This document shows, piece by piece, positions 1 to 12,813 of a stretch of 64,000 bases of DNA. The translations under genes were made by a program, and so were the position numbers. Source of the stretch: Campanula takesimana (Eukaryota; Streptophyta; Magnoliopsida; Asterales; Campanulaceae); NCBI GenBank assembly GCA_026119855.1, contig JAOWBW010000146.1, positions 1,301,047 through 1,365,046 of the forward strand, written 5' to 3'. Below the pieces are notes generated by a model. It was not told the DNA's origin. It worked only from the letters and a program-made list of their open reading frames with translations, and made no database searches. The first letter of the stretch is position 1. Each line of letters opens with the position of its first letter.

Positions 1-3000
1 CTTGATACCCCTGAGGAAACTTGTTTTCATAAGGTATAAAGGGTACCGGGAATTTAAGGGAGTACATTTTAGAAATAGTTCATCTATTAACAAAACGAAA
101 AGGCACTTAAGTTAAGGATATCAGATGATATTCTTGTGCATTTAGTTTTAATCTTTCTTCCTTGGTTTGGTTGCTTTGAAGTGACCTATCAATGTCAAAA
201 GGACAAGTGAAATATTAATGAATTACTTTCACTTATGACACAAGAAGAAGATAAGTTAAGAATAATTTAGAACTAAAGGTACTCATTTAGCATCTACCTT
301 TTCTCATGGGACAAGAGAACAGGGAAAGAAACTGTGGTTGCAAGTAAAAAGAAGCTTAAGGGATCATCTCATGATCATAAAGAAAAGAAATGTTTCTTTT
401 GCAAGGACCTTACTAACATGAAGTTCGATTATCCTAAGTCTCACGCTTGGCGTGAGAGGTATATCATTTGGTCTTGTTTGTATTGTATTAAGGCTAATTT
501 GGTTTCGGTTCCTATATTTACATGGTGATTGGATTTTGGTGCAACCAATCACATAAGGATGTTCAAGTAGGATTGCTTAAATTACCGAAGACCTAGTAAA
601 GATGAAGAAATTCATCTATATGGAAACTAGGAATCCGGTTAGAGTTATAGGCATAAGGATCATTTAAATTATTGTTAAGTACTAAGTATTATTTTGTATT
701 AAATAATATATTTATTGTACCATCATTTAAATGGAATTATGATATTTATCACAATATTGGACAAGGAAGGTCACTCTTGTTCATTAATAATAAGTGTGAT
801 CTCTATTTTAATTTCAAAGGTTGTTGGCACTAGTACTTTGTCAAGTATTATTTCTTCACTTGAAATTATTCAAACAATAAATGTGTCCCTTAATAATGAA
901 ACCAAAACTAGAAAGCAAAAGTTATCAAGTAAATTTTATTTTATTTTTCATTAAGGCATAGGCATTTGGGTCATATTTCTAAGAGGAAAATTGATAAGCT
1001 TATGTTAAAGCAAATCTTAAACAAACTTGATATTTTGGAAAATACTTTTGCATTAAATGCCTTAAAGGAAATTTACAAACATTAAAAGAATAGTATTCTC
1101 GAGAGTATCAAGTGTCTTTAAAACTAATGAACATTGTGGGTCATTCATTATTCCTTCGTGGAAAGGTCAACAATAGTTATTACGTTTATAAATGACTACT
1201 CTCATTATGAATGCATTTATTACTTCATGCAAAGACTCAAGTTATGGACGTTTTCAAGTCTTATGAGGTCAAAGTTGGAAATCAACTTTGAAAGACTATT
1301 AAGAACATTAGGTCTAATAATGATAGAGTATATCAGGGTTGGAATGATTGTTAAAGGGAACAACGTCTAGGTCCTTTTTACTCGCTATTTTGAAGAGTGT
1401 GGGATTGTCTCCATCTACATTAAGCCGGGTACGCCTAGCATGAATGATGTACACAAGAGACATGATAAAATCCTTAAGGAAATGGTAATAAGCATGTTTT
1501 GTGCTTCTTTTACCTCACTCATTATGGGCGATACATTAAAACCGCAGCCCTTATTCTCATTAAAGCTCCCTCTAAGCTACTAATAAAAACCCTTTATGAT
1601 TTTGGGACGAATAAGGAACACGTCCTTAAATCATCTTCATTTATGGGGTTGTCTAACATAAGGGTAGACCTTATAAGTATACTAAGGGCAAGTTAGACAT
1701 AAGATTGTTAGTAGTTATTCATGAGGTAAGCCGAGAGATCTAGGGGATATATAAATTTTACAACCCAAAAATTTGAACATTTTGAAACGAGAAAAGCTAG
1801 GTTCTTTGAGGATGTTGAATTTAGTGGGAGATTAGGTGTAATATTTTGAATTTAGAAAAGAAGAGGCATCTATTTCTTCACCTCTTCCATAAGTTCCAAT
1901 TGGATTTCAAATTTTGTACTTGATATTCAAGAAGAACATACAATTCAAAATAAATATGGTTTCCCTATAAATATTGAACAACATGAAAATGTTGATCATA
2001 AGAAGGAAATTCAACAACCTCAGAATTAGTAAGAACCGGTGCCCTTAAAGAGATACAATAGAGTAAGAAGGATTGCAATACCGGATAATTATGAGATCTA
2101 TCTTACCGAGAAATTAAGGACACATAGGTTTAGTGGGAGATGAGCCATTCATCTACCATAAAGCCATTAATAGTGTTAATTCTCATAAGTAGATTAATAC
2201 CATATATAAAGAGTTGAAATCTTCGAAAGATAACAACTTTTGAGATTTTTTACATTACCTAAAGATGTGAAACCTATAAATGGGTCTCTAAGACCTAAAA
2301 GGATTCACAAAAGTAATGTTGAAAGATATAAAGACCCATCTAGTTGCTAAAGAATTTTCAACTCATAAGAAAGGCATTAATTATCAAGAAAGAAACATTT
2401 CCCGGTATTTTCTAAAAACTCTTTTAAAATCATTATGGCACTAGTAGCAATTTGTGTCTTAAGCTTCATCAAATGGATATTAAGAGAACTTCTCTTAATG
2501 GAGACATTGAGGAAACTATCTATATGGAAAAATTCATTTATGACTTAAGCAAACTTCTCATTAATGGTATTTAAAGATTAATCAAGTTATTCTTTCATTT
2601 GGTTTTGAAATGAATCTTGATAAAGATTGTGTATACCATAAGTTCAGTGGGAGTAAAAATTATAATTTTGGTTTTATATGTGGGTAATATTTGCTTGCTA
2701 GTAATGTTTTAAACCTTAATAAGGAAACTAAGAAATTTCTTTGGAATGAAAATTCTTGGTGAGGCATGTTTTTGTATTAGGAATCCAAGTTCACTGTGAG
2801 TATTCACGGAGTATTTTGGGATTATCACATAAGGCCTATATAGGAAAGGTATTACAAAAGGTATAGCATGCAAAACTATAAACCACTTGACACCCCTAAT
2901 TTTAAAGGAGACATGCTTAGTCTCAAACAGTGTCCTAAAGTTAATTATGAATCCAAGTATATAGAAAATATCCCTCTTTGCATCAGTAGTAAGAAGCTTA

Positions 3001-3814
3001 ATGTATGCGTAAGTCTTACATTTAATGTTGGGATGCTTGGTCAATACCAAAGCAATCCGGGAGAGAACATTAAGTAGCAGCTAAAAGAATGATAAAAGTA
3101 TTTACAAAACACTAAAGAACTACTTGCCTATATTTTAAAGTCGGATCATCTTGAGATCATTAGGTATTCTGACATTAGTTAAATTATATGGCTGCATAAG
3201 TTTATTAAAAGGACTGCGAATTGTCAATAAGCGTCAAAAGACCGCTTAAGTTTTATGGTGACAATCGGACGGTAGTCTTATAACAACAAGAGTTCATCAA
3301 AGTCTGAAGGATATAGACATTAAGTTTCTTGTTGTAAAGGAAATGAACAAATAGAAATACAACATATAAAAACAAACTCCATTTTAGAGGATCCATTTAT
3401 GAAAGCGTTATCATCTTCAGTGTTTTACGAGCATGTTGCTCATATGGGTGTAACAATTTTGATAACATTTAATATAGTGGGAGTTTGTATTATTATTTCA
3501 TTAATTGTTCTCTTATTTAAAGTTTTGATCTTATTTGGTTAAGTTGGACTAGTTGGAAGAATATGTATATATTCATTATTCCATGCTACACATCTACACT
3601 TTTGATCTATGTCATTTAGTTGGATTTGTATACGTGATTACTGTGGGTTTAGTTGCGAATCAATTACAACGACTGCCCCTTTAGTCCTTATACTTGGATG
3701 ACTAATGGACGAGATTGTTATAGATGACAATAAAGTGCGCACATAGGGGTTGTCATTTGTGTTATATTTATGGTTTTAAAGGAAAGACTTTGTTTTGCAA
3801 CCCAAGTGGGAGAT
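1..3814 (+). pseudogene. Decayed Ty1/copia gag-pol (copia A), 5' end outside window
   Basis: Remnant of a Copia polyprotein read on the plus strand. In order I see a gag zinc-knuckle trace (about 385-450; the CxxC half is kept, the later H and C are replaced), a protease trace (about 520-560; D-S-G reads D-F-G and a stop precedes it), integrase (about 960-1690), reverse transcriptase (about 2380-2850) and RNase H (about 2860-3360). The RT active site YVDD reads YVGN (2677-2688). No reading frame exceeds about 110 codons; stops and shifts occur every few dozen codons. It is the same family as the copy at 9010-13281, which makes the domains recognisable. It retains the integrase-RT linker region that copia B has lost. 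Certainly non-functional. Confidence 0.85.
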
Positions 3815-4277
3815 TGTAAGAACATGGCTTGCAATACAATACATGAAATCATACCTATAATGTTAATATAAAGTGTAGTGAATTAATATAATGTGTAGAA
3901 TTCCTGGATGTAATATTACCTATTTTTTATGGGAAAAGTGGTAATTTAACATCACTAAAGGTTGAAAGGGTGTAGTCCCTAAATGAGGTGCCTTTTGGTT
4001 TCATATATAAAAGGGTTCTCCATCAACCCTAGAAATCACTCCATTCATTTTTATTTTTCTCTCCTAAATAATCTTCATATTGCTAGAGACATTAGAGAGA
4101 AAAGGCACAATCATTTAGAATAACTCTGTCCCCTTAATTATTCTTCTTCTTCTTATTCTCCCTACAACATCTGTAATGGATTCAACATGTATTATTTCGC
4201 TTCCGCCTTCATCTTCTTCCTCATTCTTATTCTGAAAATGAGCGTGGCATTCAGGGATATAAAGAATTGTTCCAACA
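3815..4277 (+). repeat. 3' LTR of copia A
   Basis: 463-bp LTR directly after the polypurine stretch AAGTGGGAGAT (3804-3814). It begins TGTAAGAACATGG and ends ATTGTTCCAACA, so the ends form an imperfect inverted repeat. It matches the 468-bp LTR of copia B at 12814-13281 along its length. A TATA-like ATATATAAAAG lies near 4002-4012. Confidence 0.85.
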
Positions 4278-5219
4278 AATTTTCCATGCCTTTATGTCAA
4301 TAACATTGATATCTATGAACACACAAAGATTCATGTTCATAGAACTTCATTTGGTTGAGTTTTGATGTTTGTTTTCATGATGTATGTGTTTGTCCAGCAA
4401 GTTTTGAGTCCAGACCACTCTGTCTTTTCATCTCTATTACTCATATAAAACATGGTTTTTGGTATTTATCTATAAAAGGGTTTTTGTTTTTAAAAGAATG
4501 AGGAAAATTATCATGTAAATATCATATTTTTCCAATAAGTATAAGTGGCTCTTTCCATTTTTTGTTTCAACTCTTTGTACTCAGATTGATGTACTTGCTG
4601 CTCTGACACAAAAAATTTCAGAGGTGTTTTGACCTTCTTAAACTTACTTTATGGACTTTAAACTTGGCATGATTAATGTTTAAAGATGTTCTGAACAAGT
4701 TTCATGTTCGGTGTTTTCCCTAATTCCCATTTTTTCATGATGCAAATGATAAATCTTTTGTGGATGTACACCATGTTTCCTGTTCTGACTCTTTTTGAGT
4801 TTATCTTGAATAGCTTGTTTGGACATCATAAAATGCTCCTAAAATCAAAAAAAAAATCTTGTTTGATTTTTAACATGTTAGGAAGAAGTAATCACCCTTG
4901 CTTTCCAGATTAAATGAGTTTGGAGACAGGTACATCAAAGAGAATAGACAGCAGTCCATTAACTGGATATAGACTTGGACATTTATTTTTTACATGTGAT
5001 TTGTCTCCCATTTATTCACCATTGTACATAATAATCCCCCACCCTTTTTGGTGCTTTGATATGAATGCTCAAAACTATTTTCAAAACCAAGTGAGAGTCC
5101 ACCCAAACCGACTCTCATTTGTGAGTTTAAGCAAACATACCTAGAATAGGAAGACTCCTTTGTACATAAATCACCACTTTTGTTAAGGCATAAAAAAAGG
5201 AATAAAATGAACTTAAGAG
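4278..5219. other. No recognisable gene or element
   Basis: AT-rich sequence with only short random reading frames. I see no domain, terminal repeat or target duplication. The right part may belong to the Tat-like LTR remnant that follows, but I cannot place its left edge. Confidence 0.5.
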
Positions 5220-5449
5220 TCATTCATGCTAGAGACCATCACGGGAGAAGAGAGTGCCTAACCCCTTCTCTTCTCGTAACTTAGCCCCCGAACCCACCCA
5301 CTTTCTCTAAGCAAAAGGTTTTATCTTCGTTTTTCCTAAAATTAAGCGAGGTGGTGACTCTTGCAATTGTTTAAAACTTTGAGAGGAAAACATTTTTGTG
5401 AAACCGAGCGCGGATTTAAGAGGTTCGAGCGTGGGCTCTCACAGGCGGA
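5220..5449 (+). repeat. Tat-type LTR 3' end remnant
   Basis: The run CTCGTAACTTAGCCCCCGAA, then a GTGGTGACTC word and a GCGTGGGCTCTCACA end, parallels the right half of the Tat LTR at 40218-41196 (CTCGTAACCTAACCCCCGAA, GGGTTGCGACTC, GCGTGGGCTCC...CTACA). Probably a truncated or solo LTR of a related Tat element. Its left limit is not visible and no primer site follows. Confidence 0.45.
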
Positions 5450-5470
5450 GAAGTCCCATTATGGATCATA

Positions 5471-5753
5471 GCTCTGATACCATATTAAGGATTAGAGAAA
5501 GAGATCGTCGAAGCCAATCATACATGATAGAAAAAGTTTGATATGAAAGACTCAAATCTTATTTATGCTAGTGATACATATTTATAGGGTTACAAAGAGA
5601 GTTCTAGAGTCCTAATCTAATTAGGAAAACTAATACAAAAAGGAAACTAATGTTCTAGAATAATCTAGCTTGGTTTACAAGATACAATCTCTATGTTTGG
5701 TAATTTTGATATTTACAATACTATATGCTAAGAATATATGATATTCCTTAATA
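5471..5753 (-). repeat. Short minus-strand LTR with primer-binding site
   Basis: On the minus strand a TGGTATCAGAGC primer site (complement at 5471-5482, initiator-tRNA-Met type) directly follows a 271-bp unit (5483-5753). The unit has ends TATTAAGGA...TCCTTAATA, an inverted repeat of 9 bases, and contains CTATAAATATG as a TATA candidate. This looks like the 5' LTR of a small LTR element (TRIM size) with TA...TA rather than TG...CA termini. The second LTR is not in view, so assignment is tentative. Confidence 0.45.
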
Positions 5754-5804
5754 TATAAAGGGCTCTCCATCAAGGCTTAAGAGATACACAAAACATTCAT
5801 TTTT
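5754..5804 (+). repeat. Fragment of copia B 5' LTR
   Basis: About 50 bp (TATAAAGGGCTCTCCATCAA and onward) match the TATA-proximal part of the copia B 3' LTR around 13018-13070. The fragment is cut at 5804 by the LARD element. The rest of the 5' LTR is missing on the far side of the LARD. Confidence 0.65.
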
Positions 5805-6590
5805 TGAAAGTGTGCGTGATTCACACTTGCCGAGTGTAAAAATGATTCCTAATGTGTTTAGGATTTTTGCCTTTTTTGGTGGAAAATGATTCCTATTTTA
5901 TATATAATTTTATTTTATTAATTAATTGGTAATATTTATTAGAGGTAGATATATTTTAGTTTCCGATTATTTAGGGATTTGATTATGAATACTAACCCTA
6001 ATGAATATCTTCCTTCTTTAGTGTTTATCTTTTTCTTGTAGGACAATCATTACCATATCTTGAAGGACTCCTACAAGTCTATAAAAGGAGGAGGAGAACT
6101 CCATTTTATTTACACACTCAGAATATTAAGAGAGACATACAAAGTTCAAGAGTGTTGTCATTTTGTTAATATTTTTGTATGTTGTTGATGTGGGCACATA
6201 TGCGACTACATCGCAGCCTACATCGTGTTTTGTGCTTGTTCTAGGATAGACTTGGTTCTTCAAGAAACGATTCCTTTTCATATTTGCTGCTTTGTTTGGC
6301 CTAGAATCGTCTTCTCAGAGTATCATAAGTCTTAAACAAGTGTTTTAGTATTTTAGTGTTTTCATATTTGGTCGCTTCTCTTGATTTATTTGCTTGTAAT
6401 TATTCATAACGTTTTAATAAAAAGAAGTTTTTGTTGTCTACAGCATATTATTGTAAATGTGTAAATAACTCGTGTTTATTATTTATTCCGCTGCAAATTT
6501 TGTCTGTGTGGACTCTAGTGTAACCACATCAGAGCTTACACTGTGTCTCTGTGTTTATTTTATCTGATATCCTAGCTACCAAAACTTTCA
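5805..6590 (+). repeat. 5' LTR of LARD
   Basis: 786 bp, TGAAAGT...ACTTTCA, same length as the right copy and differing by scattered substitutions (a few per cent by eye). TATA candidate CTATAAAAGG near 6079. Confidence 0.88.
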
Positions 6591-6592
6591 AT

Positions 6593-6604
6593 TGGTATCA
6601 GAGC
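6593..6604 (+). promoter_or_regulatory. Primer-binding site, tRNA-iMet type (LARD)
   Basis: TGGTATCAGAGC two bases after the LTR end is the standard plant retrotransposon site complementary to the initiator tRNA-Met 3' end. A duplicate lies at 8953-8964 after the right LTR. Confidence 0.9.
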
Positions 6605-8164
6605 CGTCTCTCAACGGCACTGAGAGTGATCCAGAAGGGTAGTCATGATGGATTATCTTGATTTTGAGGTACAAAGTAAGGTTTTAACTGTTTTCTATGA
6701 TAAATTATTTACCATTGATATCTCAAGAAATCATTTTCAATACTCTCGTATCAAGCCTATTAATATTATACATTATTTTATATGAGATTTTGTTGAGAAA
6801 AAAATATTTAGCCTTGAACCTTATAGAATAAAAAGCCAAGTGGTTTATATTTTCACCAATGCCATTGATTTTAAGAGACTTTTCATCTAAGGAAGTCTCT
6901 TTGTTTGTGTGTTTTTTGATGGCGTTCTCCCACTTGGGAGACATCGGCCTTCACTTGTATTGTATATTATATTTTTTTAAAAAATAAAAATATTAGGCAT
7001 TAACACTAGGTTAATTTGCACTATATATCTCAGTGTGGTCACTTGATATCATCCCTTGACTTGTCTGATCCTTGAACTGTGGGATCTTCCTATGTTTAAG
7101 TGACTAAAAGTCACATTTTTATATCTCTCAGTGGGTGCAATATCTAAGGGAAATAGTTGCTCCACCATTGTATGCAACCAATTCAAATGTGATCAAATGA
7201 ACTCAACACAAAAGTTTGATTCGAATTTGAGAAGACCATTTGAAAGAGAAATAACTATCTTTGGATTTAATGTAAAGTGAAAGCTACCAACAATTAAAAA
7301 AGGGGTGTGCGCATTCTAGAGGCTGAGCAGATTGAAAATAAGTTCATTGAAGTTCTTGGAGAACAAGAGTCCCCGGGTGTGATTTCATTCTATGCCACAC
7401 AAGACTGAGATATATACATCACTTGTTGTGTTTTTTGTATTTTTTAGACATAAATTTAGGACATCCTTGACCATGGTGAAAATATGACTCGGTTGATTTT
7501 TTTTATTTTTTATACCTCTTTGGCTAATTATTTCTTCCCTAACAATATTTCAAATACTAGCTTGGCTAATGTTGGTACATTATTAGGGGGAGAATTTATC
7601 TTGAATTTTTGTGTTATCTTTGGTAACTAAATTTTCTCAAAAGACTTGTTTTTAAACTTTTCTTGTTGCTCATAATCCAAATCATTTGAAAATCAAAAAG
7701 TTTTTTTTTAACTTTAAAAGACTTTGTTCTCCCTTGGAGTGTGGATACCCTTGAGTGTGCAGGTTCATCTCGTTATTTGTCCTTTAGTGGAATGTCATCA
7801 TGTCTAGCAGATGATGTTTGTCATGATGTACTCACATCAGTGCACTCATCAGAGTGTACACCGATTTTTGTTTATCAACTGAGATATGAATTTTGAAGTT
7901 TCAGACTCAGTTCTTAACTTTGAAGACCTAACGTGTGAATTTGATCACCTTGCATTCTGGTCAAAAAGGGGGAGAGTGAAGTTGTTACGATGGTAATATG
8001 GAGAGTAAAGTGGACAATGAGGTAAATCTTGATTTTGTTCAGGGGGAGATTGTAAGTGTTTCAAAGATTTTAATTGAGGGGGAGTTTTGATTATAACTGC
8101 ATATTATCCTCTTGTTTGACTTATCATTTTACTTTGCCCAGAAAGCTGAAAATCAGGGGGAGAT

Positions 8165-8950
8165 TGAAAGTATGCGTGATTCACACTTGCCGAGTGTAAA
8201 AATGATTCCTAATGTGTTTATGATTTTCGCCTTTCTTGGTGGAAAAGGATTCCTATTTTATATATAATTTTATTTTATTAGTTAATTGTAAATATTTATT
8301 AGATGTAGATATATTTTAGTTTCCTATTCTTTAGGGATTTGATTATGAATACAAACCCTAATGAATATCTTTCTTCTTTAGTGTTTATCTTTTTTCTTGT
8401 AGGACAATCATTGCCATATCTTGAAGGACTCCTACACGTCTATAAAAGGAGGAGGAGAACTTCATATTATTTACACACTCAGAATATTAAGAGAGACATG
8501 CAAAGTTTAAGAGTGTTGTCATTTTGTTAATATTTTCGTATGTTGTTGATGTGGGCACATATGCGACTACATCGCAGCCTACATCGTGTTTTGTGCTTGT
8601 TCTAGGATAGACTTGGTTCTTCAAGAAACGATTCATTTTCATCTTTGCTGCTTTGTTCGGCCTAGGATCGTCTTCTCAGAGTATCATAAGTCTTAGACAA
8701 GTGTTTTAGTATTTAGTGTTTTAGTATTTAGTCGCTTCTTTTGATTTCTTTGTTTGCAATCATTCATAATGTTTTAATAAAGAGAAGTTTTTGTTGTCTA
8801 CATCATATTGTTGTAGATGTGTAAATAGCTCGTGTTTATTATTTATTCTGCTGCAAATTCTGTCTATGTGTAGACTGTTGTAACCACATCAGAGCTTACA
8901 CTGCGTTTCTATGTTTATTTTATCTGATATCCTAGCTACCAAAACTTTCA
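8165..8950 (+). repeat. 3' LTR of LARD
   Basis: 786 bp, same ends as the 5' copy. Preceded by the polypurine tract and followed by a duplicate of the internal leader. Confidence 0.88.
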
Positions 8951-9009
8951 ATTGGTATCAGAGCCGTCTCTCGACGGCACTGAGAGCGATCCAGAAGGGT
9001 AGTCATGGA
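8951..9009 (+). repeat. Second copy of LARD primer site and leader
   Basis: About 58 bp repeat the start of the LARD interior (6591-6650) with a few substitutions, then break off into unrelated sequence. This is the scar of an LTR-interior-LTR-interior array. Confidence 0.8.
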
Positions 9010-9211
9010 TTAAGCATTTAATTAAGACATTGTTTAACTTATTGGTTACCTCAAGGTAATCATTTATGAATCAACTCCCAATCCAAAGATTGGTTTTGAT
9101 GTCATGTTGTTTATCTTATAGATAGATTTTATTGATATAATTAATCATTTATTCATTATGTAGTTACTTATACATATTTTGTATTTTATTCTTGTTCTCG
9201 CTTCCAACAGA

Positions 9212-12200
9212 TTTATTAAATGCTTCATCCATAACTATTGCTATGAGTAGCGTTTTGATGCTTAATGGGACAAACTTTAAAACTTAGAAAAATAAAATAA
9301 CTATGATCTTGGGCTGTATGGACATTGATCTCACATTAAAGGAACCAAGTCCCGCTCCTCTCACCGACAAAAGCACTCAATAATAGCGCTTAGGTGTTGA
9401 GAAGTGGAAACGTTCTAACTGCGTGAGCCTAATGATCATGAAAAATGTCATTCCGGAGACATTCTTGAACAGTGTCTCTGAGGACGTTGATACTAAGCGT
9501 TTTTTCGATACCAAAGAAGAACGATTTGTAAAATGTGAAAAATCATAAACAAGTACTTCCTTGAGGAAGCTTTTTTCCATGAGGTACAAGGGTAGTTGAA
9601 ACTTAAGGGAGTACATTTGGGAAATGCTTCATCTCTCGACAAAACTAAGGGTACTTAAGTTAGAGATATCGAAAGATTTACTCGTGCACTTAGGTTTGAT
9701 CTCTCTTCCTCCTCAATTTGGTCACTTTGAGGTGACCTATAATTGTCAAAAGGACAAGTAGAATAGTAATGAATTATTTTACATGTGACACAAGAAGAGG
9801 ATAGGATGAAACAAATCAAAACTTGAAAGTTCTCATTTAGCATCTAACTTTTCTCATGGGACAAAGAGAAGAGGGAAGGAAATTGTGGTTGCAAATAAGA
9901 GGCATAAGGGATCATCTGATGATCAAAAAGTTAAGAAGTGATCATTTTGCAAGGACCTTACTCACATGAAGTGCGACTACTTTAAGTATCACGCTTGGTG
10001 TGCTAAGAAAGGTATGTCATTTGGTCTTGTTTGTACTGAGGCTAATTTGGTTTCAATTCCTACATATACATGGTGGTTGGATTCTGGTGCAACAACTCAC
10101 ATTAGTATGTCTATGCAGGGTTGCCTGAATTATTAAAGACCCAATGAAGATGTGAGATATATCTATATGGGAGCTGAGAATCCGGTTGAAGTAATAGGCA
10201 TATGGACTTTTAGGTTATTGTTATGTACTGGTTATTATTTTGCATTAAATAATACATTTATTGTACCGTCCTTTAGATGAAATTTGATATATATCTAAAT
10301 TTTGGACAAGGAATGATATTCTTATTCATATGAAAATAATAAATGTGATCTTTATTTTAATTCCAAAATTGTCGGTACTAATACTTTGTCAATAAATGAT
10401 AATCTTTATTTACTTGACACAATTAAAACAATAAATGAGTCTCATATTAATGAAACCAAAGGTACTAAGCGAAAGTTATCAAGTGAAAATTCTTATGCCC
10501 TATGGCATAGCCGTCTAGGTCATATCTCCAAAAGGAGAATTAATAAGCTTGTGTCAGAAAAAATCTTAAGCAAACTTGATACTCCAGATAAAAACTTTAA
10601 CATTGAATGTCTTAAAGGAAAATTTACAAGCACTAAAGGAAAAGGATCCTTGAGAGCATCAAGTGTCTTAGAACTAATTCATACGGATATTTGTGGAGCA
10701 TTCACTACCCTTTCATGGAATGGTCAACAATATTTCATCACGTTCGTAGATGATTACTCTCGTTATGGATACATTTATTTACTTCATGAAAAGTCTCAAT
10801 CATTGGACGTTTTTAAGTCTTATAAAGCCGAAGTTGAAAATCAACTTGGAAAGACTATTAAGAACGTTAGGTCCGATCGTGGTGGTGAATACTACTGTTG
10901 AAATGACGGTTTGGGTGAGCAAAGTCCGGGTCCTTTTGATCGCTATCTTGAAGAGTGTGGGATTGTTCCTCACTACACCATATCGGGAACACCTAGCATG
11001 AATGGTGTAGCTGAGAGATGTAATAAACCCGTTAAGGATATGGTAAGAAGTATGATCTCTTGTACTTCGTTACCACACTCATTATGGGACGATGCTTTAA
11101 AAACCACTACTTATATTCTCAATAGAGCTCCTTTAAAGGCTACCAATAAAACTCCTTATGAATTATGGACGATACGAAACCGTCCTTAAATCATCTTCAT
11201 GTATTGAGTTGTCCAGCAGAAGCTAGGCTTCATCAAATGGATGTAATTCTCAATGGAGACATTGAGAAAACTATCTATATGAAGAAACCAGAAATAGTGA
11301 CTGATTTAGATCAAACTAATCAATTAGTTTGTAAACTTAAGAAATCCATTTATGGTCTCAAGCAAACTTCTCGTCAGTGGTACTTAAAATTCAATCAAGT
11401 TATTCTTTCATTTGGTTTTGAAACGAATTTTGCTGAAGATTGTGTGTACCATAAGTTCAGTGGGAGTAAATTTATATTTTTGGTCTTATATGTGGATGAT
11501 ATTTTGCTTACTAGAATTGATATGAACCTTCTTAAGGAAACTAAGAAATTTCTTTCAAACAAAATTGAAATGAAAGATCTTGGTGAGGCACCTTTAGTAT
11601 TAGGAATCCAAATTCACTGTGATCGTACACGAGGTATTTTAGGATTATCACAAAAGACCTATATGGAAAAAGTATTATAAAGGTTTAGTATGCAAAATTG
11701 TAAACCACATGACACCCCTGTTTCTAAGGGAGACAAGTTTAGTCTCAAACAATGTCCTAAAAATAATATAGAATCCAAGTTTATGGTAAATATCCCTTTA
11801 GCATCAGTAGTAGGAAGCTTAATGTATGCACAAGTCTGTACTCGTCCAGACCTTGCATTTATTGTTAGGATGCTTGGCAGATACCAAAGCAATCCGGGGA
11901 GAGAATATTGGGTTGCAGCCAAAAGAGTGATGAGATACCTACAAAACACTACGGACTACATTACTACATATTCAAAATCGTATCATCTTGAGACCGTTGG
12001 GTATTCCGACTCTGCTTTTGCTAGATGCCAAGACAGTCGAAAGTCAACGTCTGGTTATGTCTTCACATTAGCCAGTGGAACAATTTCTTGGAGAAGTGCC
12101 AAGCAGACACTCGTAACTTCCTCTACCATGGAATCCGAGTTTGTTGCTTGCTTTGAGGCATCTAATAAAGCTATATGATTGGGTAAATTTATTAAGGGAC

Positions 12201-12352
12201 TACGAATTGTCAATAGTATCGAAAGACCACTTAAGATATATTGTGACAATCGGGCGACAGTCTTGTACTCTAACAACAACAAGAGTTCATCTAAGTCTAA
12301 GCATATAGATATTAAGTTTCTTGTTGTAAGAGAAAGAGTACAAAATGAATAA
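9212..12352 (+). pseudogene. Copia B gag-pol polyprotein, broken
   Basis: Gag starts near 9212 with the Copia signature LNGTNFKTW (W changed to stop) and an LGCMDIDLTL segment. The zinc knuckle (about 9940-9990) has lost its first Cys to a stop. The protease motif LDSGAT is intact near 10079. Integrase: the HHCC-like region begins LWHSRLGH (10501) and D, D and E are all present (HTDICG, RSDRGGEY, NGVAER), but a stop at 10899-10901 splits it. At about 11227 the text jumps from the integrase C-terminal motif CPAEAR straight into the RT motif HQMDV, so roughly 300 residues of linker and RT fingers are gone. RT keeps YVDD (11489-11500); RNase H follows (11800-12350) with several stops. Confidence 0.88.
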
Positions 12353-12813
12353 ATATAAATACAACTTATAGGAACAAATTCCATGCTAGCGGATCTGTTT
12401 ACTAAAGTGTTATCACTTTTAGTGTTTCACGAGCATATTGCTCATATGGGTGTAACAACTTTTGATAACATTTAATATAGTGAGAGTTTATGTTGTACTC
12501 TTATTAATTGTTTCATTAGTTTAAAGTTTTGATCTCATTTGGTTAAGTATGACTAGTTGGAAGAATATGCATATATTCATCATTTTCCATGCTATACATC
12601 TACACTTAATTTATGTCATTTAGTTGGATATGTATATATGATCATTGTAAGTTTAGTTGCGAATCAATTACAACAACTACTCCTTTAATCCTTATACTTG
12701 TATGACTAATGGACGGGATTGTTATGAATGACAATAAAGTGCACATAAGGATTGTCATTTATTATACTTATGATATAAGGAAAACACGTACTTTTGCAAC
12801 CCAAGTGGGAGAT

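Larger units (their letters stand above)
5805..8950 (+). mobile_element. Non-coding LTR retrotransposon (LARD), 3146 bp
   Basis: Two direct LTRs of 786 bp each (5805-6590 and 8165-8950) start TGAAAGT and end ACTTTCA. They flank a 1574-bp interior with an initiator-tRNA-Met primer site TGGTATCAGAGC (6593-6604) and a polypurine tract AGGGGGAGA (8155-8163). The interior has no gag or pol coding; its longest reading frame is 73 codons and meaningless. The repeated GGGGGAG words near 7976-8160 resemble the 3' region of Copia elements, so a Copia-derived, trans-mobilised LARD is the likeliest reading. No target duplication is found, because the right LTR is followed by a second copy of the primer-site leader. 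Confidence 0.85.

Noticed and set aside
5471..5482. GCTCTGATACCA as part of a tRNA-Met gene
   Set aside because: Only the 3' acceptor-stem complement is present; no cloverleaf around it. It is a primer-binding site on the minus strand.
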